A stretch of DNA of 35,699 nt from Chloroflexota bacterium (GTDB taxonomy: Bacteria > Chloroflexota > Dehalococcoidia > DSTF01 > RBG-16-68-14): assembly GCA_022565155.1 (NCBI GenBank), contig JADFKB010000017.1, positions 1-35,699 on the forward strand. Reading direction: 5' to 3'. The notes beneath the pieces were generated by a model, which was given only the letters and a program-made list of their open reading frames with translations, was not told the origin of the DNA and did not search any database. The position numbers were made by a program, and so were the translations under genes. Numbering within the stretch: position 1 is the stretch's first letter; every line of letters starts with the position of its first letter. This document shows, in pieces, positions 32,471-35,699 of the stretch.

Positions 32471-33073
32471 CTTCTACTCCGTTCCTTAGCGCCACCACCG
32501 ACAATCTAGCCGGCCGTACATCTTGTTTCGCTCAGCCCGGCGACGCTACATGATACTGTACGCCTCAGCCGCTAACAGGCCGTGAGTGGGCGGCCCGTTA
32601 CCGCTGCCGCCCGCGCGGTCGTAGTCCCCGGCACCGATCAGCAGGCAAGCGCCCTGGTACGAAGGATGGCACGCCTGCGCGGGCGGCGGTTGCAAGCAGA
32701 CCGCGGGCCTCCCGCAGCGCTGCCCTTAGAGACGACGAGAGCACCTATTGTGCTAGGTGCTCAGCAGCTCCGTGCTCCTTGCGAGCCGCTAAGCCCGCAG
32801 GATCCCTTCTGCTGACACGTCGCGCGGTGGTTTCGATTCCCAAGCCGTCGGCGCGCGTGTACTCAGCGCCCGTTACGGCCAGTCGTCCTGCCGCCTGCCT
32901 CTCCGTCGTGGGCATCGCCGAAGCTAGCGCCATCCCCAACAACATCTCCTGCGAGGACGACGTCTAGCCGGTACGTCTCGCCTTCGTTCGTTCTGCTATA
33001 CTCCGACCACCACAGCAGGAGATGCCAAGGATTGGGTTGGACGCTACTCAAGCCCGCATAGCGAGGAGTGCCG
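32471..33073. other. Long intergenic region with a perfect hairpin and an orphan promoter repeat
   Basis: I find no convincing gene in these 603 bases; short frames on both strands have no recognisable composition. Contents are a perfect 9-bp hairpin (GAGCACCTA/TAGGTGCTC, loop TTGTGC, 32739-32762) with no T-run, and the second copy of the 38-bp promoter module near the right end. The stretch probably holds rearranged debris from the accessory region. Confidence 0.5.
32974..33011 (+). promoter_or_regulatory. Promoter module, copy 2 (orphan)
   Basis: TGC-TATACT (-10 at 32997-33002) is a stronger match than copy 1. A CAGGAG ribosome-binding sequence and an ATG at 33022 follow, but the frame from it is only 63 codons and runs antisense into the next gene, so the original downstream gene seems to have been lost. 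Confidence 0.5.
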
Positions 33074-33574
33074 CTACCAGCCAAGCTCATTCATTTTCGC
33101 GACGATCTGTGCGGCCTTCTTATTGGAAGACTCCCGACCCTTCGCAAGTTGAGCGTCTCCTTGTTGCCGAGGGAGATCACGCTTGCCTACCATCATTCGC
33201 ACCCCACGAATGATATCCCGATACTCTTCACATAGCTCCTTGATGTCGGTATTTGAAACGGCGTAACCGAGCCATGGGCCAAACTTAAATTCATTGTCAA
33301 TGAACCGCTGCGATGCCTTCGGCTGTGCGGCTGCTGCCGGCTCTACGATGAGCAGAGTGAGGTATCCACCAACAGATGCCAGATCATGGAAGCCTTTGAG
33401 GAGTTCGTTCTCGATCATCTCGCGTACTTGCATGCGGCGCTGAACCCGCAACTGCGCCTTGCTCATGCGCTCTCCGTACCAGGGATAAATGACCGGCCCG
33501 ACCACCGCCGTGATTAGTGCGCCGACGACGACGAATAGACCACTGAGTAGTGCAACAACCAGGGTTGTATCCAA
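33074..33574 (-). CDS. Low-GC membrane-anchored hypothetical protein
   Basis: A 166-residue protein that starts at TTG with GAGG nine bases upstream. One N-terminal transmembrane helix (LVVALLSGLFVVVGALITAVVG, about residues 4-25) is followed by a mostly helical, charged cytoplasmic part (MSKAQLRVQRRMQVREMIENE and EEYRDIIRGVRMMV). I recognise no family. The gene is clearly richer in A and T than its neighbours; one 60-base line counted by eye is about 43 percent GC in a region otherwise well above 60. That, and the adjacent tRNA-like fragment, suggests horizontal acquisition. Confidence 0.7.
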   Translation of the reverse strand: MDTTLVVALLSGLFVVVGALITAVVGPVIYPWYGERMSKAQLRVQRRMQVREMIENELLKGFHDLASVGGYLTLLIVEPAAAAQPKASQRFIDNEFKFGPWLGYAVSNTDIKELCEEYRDIIRGVRMMVGKRDLPRQQGDAQLAKGRESSNKKAAQIVAKMNELGW

Positions 33575-33687
33575 GAGCTAACCTCGTTTCACACAGAACC
33601 CTGAGCATGCTTCTCAAAAGCATACAACAGTCGATAACTAGCCCGCTGTTGCTTTGCTCGCTACTCCTGTAGCACAGCGCTTGGCGC

Positions 33688-33731
33688 TGACCAATTGGGA
33701 AGCGGCTGCTCTACCACGGAGCTACGCCCTG
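33688..33731 (-). pseudogene. tRNA-Gly(CCC)-like 5' half
   Basis: On the minus strand, GGCGTAGCTCCGTGGTAGAG matches the end of the acceptor stem and the D-arm of a tRNA, with one change from the usual AGCTCAGTGG. It continues into an anticodon arm GCCGC-TTCCCAA with anticodon CCC at 33699-33697. The 3' anticodon strand (TTGGT) pairs poorly, and no T-arm (GGTTCGA) or matching 3' acceptor strand follows. It is therefore a truncated or disrupted tRNA rather than a functional one, ending at the anticodon loop. Confidence 0.5.
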
Positions 33732-33881
33732 CGGGAAGCCCGCCACGCTATGTGGCGCACTTCACTCGCCGTCATCACCGCTTAGGCTTATACTCAACAG
33801 CGCCATGGCTAGAGAGATCGACGAACCGCCAGGCTGCGCCCTAACGAGCGGCCTATCTCCGCCGCAGCATGCCCCCCTTCC

Positions 33882-33909
33882 TTGACCTACCTCACGTTCG
33901 CGTTATAGT
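33882..33909 (+). promoter_or_regulatory. Promoter for the DUF35-thiolase pair
   Basis: TTGACC (33882-33887), a 16-base spacer and TATAGT (33904-33909) make one of the best sigma-70 matches in the window. The leader would be about 60 bases. An alternative -10, TAGTAT, has an 18-base spacer. Confidence 0.6.
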
Positions 33910-33975
33910 ATTCCTCTCGGTGCGCCGGAAACACGGCGCATCTCTTTGTGCGCACGTTACGTCTACTAGGAGCCA

Positions 33976-34404
33976 ATCGAGCCCGAGTACAAGAAGCCGA
34001 TCCCGCAGCCAACGCCGGAGACCCAGCGCTACTGGGACGGCTGCAGGCGACACGAACTCTGGCTGCCCTACTGCACGGACTGCGACCAGTCCTTCTTCTA
34101 CCCACGCTTCTTCTGCCCCCGCTGCTTCGGCTGGAATATCGAATGGCGGCAGGCGAGCGGGCGCGGCACGGTCTACACCTTTGCCATCCAGCATCGGGCG
34201 CAGATGCCCGGCTTCGAGCCGCCCTACGTCACGGCGATCGTCCAGCTAGAGGAAGGTCCGCGTCTCATGACCAACCTCGTCGAGGTCGAACCCGACCCGG
34301 AGCACATCCGCTGCGAGATGCCCGTCGAGGTCGTCTTCCAGGACATCAACGACGAGATCAGCCTGCCGATGTTCCGCCCTGCCGCCGCCGGAGTCAGCCA
34401 ATGA
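33976..34404 (+). CDS. DUF35 OB-fold/zinc-ribbon protein with no canonical start codon
   Basis: After an in-frame TAG the frame is open to the thiolase start and reads YKKPIPQPTPETQRYWDGCR, a rubredoxin-like zinc ribbon (C33, C36, C47, C50) and an OB-fold containing GRGTVYTFAIQHR, PYVTAIVQLEEGPRLMTNL and PVEVVFQDIND. This is the DUF35 (ChsH2-type) family, which partners thiolase-like enzymes and may channel acyl-CoA. No ATG, GTG or TTG precedes the domain; the first plausible start is ATC six bases after the TAG, with AGGAG just before it (short spacing), so a non-canonical start or a single-base change from ATG is likely. Its TGA overlaps the thiolase ATG. Confidence 0.8.
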   Translation: MEPEYKKPIPQPTPETQRYWDGCRRHELWLPYCTDCDQSFFYPRFFCPRCFGWNIEWRQASGRGTVYTFAIQHRAQMPGFEPPYVTAIVQLEEGPRLMTNLVEVEPDPEHIRCEMPVEVVFQDINDEISLPMFRPAAAGVSQ

Positions 34405-35561
34405 GCCTATCAAAGAAGGTGGCTATTGTTGGCGTCGACGAGTCGGACCAGATCGGCATCTGCGAAGGCAAAACATCTCTAACGCTGCACGCGGAGGCGG
34501 CGCGCAACGCCCTGCGCGACGCCGGCATCGACAAGTCGGAGGTCGACTTCCTCGGCACCGCCGGCGCGTCGATCATGCAGCTCGCCGAGTACCTCGGCAT
34601 CCAGCCCAGCTACCTCGACGGCACCTCGGTCGGCGGCTCGTCGTTCGTCATCCAGGTCGAGCACGCCGCCGCCGCCATCGACGCCGGCATCTGCAACGTC
34701 GCCCTGATCACCCACGGCGAGATGGGCTACTCGGCCCGCCGCGGGCGCGCCTCGCGCGGCGGCGGCCCCGGCCGCTACGCCGACCCCGAGGCGCCGATGG
34801 TCCAGTTCGAAATGCCGTACGGCGTTGGCGGCCCGCCCAGCGTCTACGCCATGGCCGCCATGCGCCACATGCACCAGTACGGCACCACCCACGAGCAGCT
34901 CGCCGAGATCGCCGTCGCCACCCGCAAGTGGGCGCAGCTCAACCCGAAGGCCTACGTCCGCGATCCGTTGTCGATCGACGACGTGCTCAGCTCGAAGTGG
35001 ATTGCCTATCCGCTCCACCTCTACGACTGCTGCCTCGTCACCGACGCCGGCGGCGCCTGCGTCATCGTTAGCGCCGAACGCGCCCGCCAGCTCGAGAAGA
35101 AGCCGGTCTACGTCCTCGGCTCCGGCGAAGCGATGACGCACCAGAGCATGCTCAACAGCCCGGACCTGACGCAGACGCCCGCCCGCTACTCCGGCGAGCG
35201 CGCCTTCAAGATGGCCGGCCTGACGCCGAACGACATCGACGTCGTCGAGGTCTACGACTCGTTCACCTACACCGCGCTCGTCACGGTCGAAGAGCTGGGC
35301 TTCTGCGAGAAGGGCGAAGGAGGCCCCTTCCTCTCCGACCAGCGCTCGGCCCCCGGCGGCGATTTCCCGATGAACACCAACGGCGGCGGCCTCTCCTACA
35401 CCCACCCCGGCATGTACGGCATGTTCCTGATCATCGAAGCCGTCCGCCAGCTCCGCGGCGAGTGCGCCGACCGCCAGGTCGCCGATGCCCGCACCGCATT
35501 GGTGAACGGCACCGGCGGCTCCCTCTCCACCACCGGCACGCTGATCCTCGGCGTGGACTAG
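34401..35561 (+). CDS. Thiolase-like (SCP2/Ltp2-type) enzyme lacking catalytic cysteines
   Basis: The 386-residue protein has the thiolase fold of the lipid-transfer (SCPx/Ltp) group: KKVAIVGVDESDQIGI at the start, TSVGGSSFVIQVEHAAAAI where the nucleophilic cysteine normally lies (here G78-G79-S80-S81), NTNGGGLSYTHPGMYG with H335, and VNGTGGSLSTTG (369-373 NGTGG) without the second cysteine. Loss of both cysteines with a coupled DUF35 partner is the pattern of Ltp2-type acyl-CoA retro-aldolases and related complexes, so I do not call it an acetyl-CoA acetyltransferase. The ATG overlaps the DUF35 stop (ATGA). A longer upstream frame is out of register with the family and is excluded. Confidence 0.88.
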   Translation: MSLSKKVAIVGVDESDQIGICEGKTSLTLHAEAARNALRDAGIDKSEVDFLGTAGASIMQLAEYLGIQPSYLDGTSVGGSSFVIQVEHAAAAIDAGICNVALITHGEMGYSARRGRASRGGGPGRYADPEAPMVQFEMPYGVGGPPSVYAMAAMRHMHQYGTTHEQLAEIAVATRKWAQLNPKAYVRDPLSIDDVLSSKWIAYPLHLYDCCLVTDAGGACVIVSAERARQLEKKPVYVLGSGEAMTHQSMLNSPDLTQTPARYSGERAFKMAGLTPNDIDVVEVYDSFTYTALVTVEELGFCEKGEGGPFLSDQRSAPGGDFPMNTNGGGLSYTHPGMYGMFLIIEAVRQLRGECADRQVADARTALVNGTGGSLSTTGTLILGVD

Positions 35562-35581
35562 GCCATAACCGAAGGCGCTAT

Positions 35582-35631
35582 CCCTCTCCTTCCGGGAGAG
35601 GGTGTCCCGACAACGTCGGGACGGGTGAGGG
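35582..35631. terminator. Two adjacent hairpins after the thiolase gene (REP-like or bidirectional terminator)
   Basis: CCCTCTCC pairs with GGAGAGGG around TTCCG (35582-35602), and GTCCCGAC with GTCGGGAC around AAC (35604-35622); GGGTGAGGG follows. Paired GC-rich hairpins of this kind resemble dispersed intergenic palindromes. There is no T-run, but position between convergent genes fits a termination role. Confidence 0.55.
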
Positions 35632-35666
35632 CGGCCGACAGCCTGCGCCTTGGGACAAAAGACGCC

Positions 35667-35699
35667 CTACACCTTCCCGATCAGGCTCTTCAGCAGCGC
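35667..35699 (-). CDS. Possible C-terminal end of a convergent gene (partial)
   Basis: Entering from the right edge on the minus strand, ten codons read ALLKSLIGKV and end in TAG. Only the tail is visible and it is not diagnostic. The hairpins just downstream of it make a convergent gene plausible. Confidence 0.3.
   Translation of the reverse strand, partial: ALLKSLIGKV

Larger units (their letters stand above)
33575..33975. other. Intergenic region with tRNA remnant, hairpin and operon promoter
   Basis: No complete gene is visible in these 401 bases. They contain a small inverted repeat near 33604-33620 (ATGCTT/AAGCAT), a tRNA-Gly-like 5' half, a perfect 6-bp hairpin (CGCCAC/GTGGCG, 33741-33757) and the promoter of the DUF35-thiolase pair. 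Confidence 0.6.

Noticed and set aside
30231-32561. Shared 12-mer ATGATACTGTAC upstream of two minus-strand genes
   Set aside because: It could contain a TATCAT -10, but a 12-base match is expected by chance several times in a window this size and the flanks differ.
32863-33090. Short minus-strand frame downstream of the low-GC gene
   Set aside because: No ribosome-binding site, no family resemblance, and it includes the antisense of the promoter repeat.
33948-34400. N-terminal extension that would fuse to the thiolase-like protein
   Set aside because: This frame overlaps the DUF35 domain and has Arg/Ala-rich sequence; the thiolase family begins at the ATG overlapping the DUF35 stop.
1-35699. 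CRISPR arrays, insertion sequence transposases, rRNA genes
   Set aside because: No regularly spaced repeats, transposase-like frames or rRNA sequence were seen on either strand.

Overview
The window is about 36 kb of GC-rich, gene-dense bacterial chromosome. Several things point to a Chloroflexota lineage, most likely Dehalococcoidia-like: housekeeping genes in short operons (release factor with its methylase; rsmI, metG, tatD and prenyl synthase; dnaX, ybaB, recR and recO), a GuaB3-type IMP dehydrogenase without CBS domains, secreted proteins ending in dockerin-like or calcium-binding modules (one ending in GHSC), and a DUF35/thiolase-like pair. No 16S rRNA or other decisive marker is present, so the taxonomy is inference.

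Layout. 1-8340: prfA-prmC (+), guaB3 (-), then rsmI and the tightly overlapped metG-tatD-polyprenyl synthase run (+) and a small FmdB zinc ribbon. 8437-13038 (-): a second FmdB protein, recO, recR, ybaB, dnaX and ybeY. DnaX is split: the ATPase part closes in one frame, while its linker and C-terminal domain continue in another. 13115-14668 (+): a secreted seven-bladed propeller with a dockerin-like tail, apparently made from a leaderless mRNA. 14671-24074 (-): a complex I operon in the order A-C-D-H-J-K-(DUF2007-like)-L-M-N. NuoB, E, F, G and I are all absent, and a 161-bp palindrome-rich insertion flanked by 19-bp direct repeats separates nuoL from nuoM.

24194-33574 is accessory DNA. Two intact secreted paralogues (FGDT-motif propeller, DUF5648-like domain, calcium repeats) are accompanied by a mosaic pseudogene and a 49-codon remnant of a fourth copy. 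Among them lie a methyltransferase, a membrane-anchored hypothetical protein, an alkyl-sulfatase-like metallo-beta-lactamase and a low-GC membrane protein. Beside the last is a tRNA-Gly-like 5' half that stops at the anticodon loop. 33976-35561 (+): a DUF35 OB-fold protein without a canonical start codon, translationally coupled to a thiolase-like enzyme lacking the catalytic cysteines. Paired hairpins follow.

Functional picture: translation termination and tRNA charging, rRNA methylation, quinone side-chain synthesis, replication and recombination repair, and membrane proton pumping make up the core. The most interesting material is the dnaX frame break, the complex I operon without its iron-sulfur subunits, the decaying paralogue family, and recurring extended -10 promoters placed very close to start codons.
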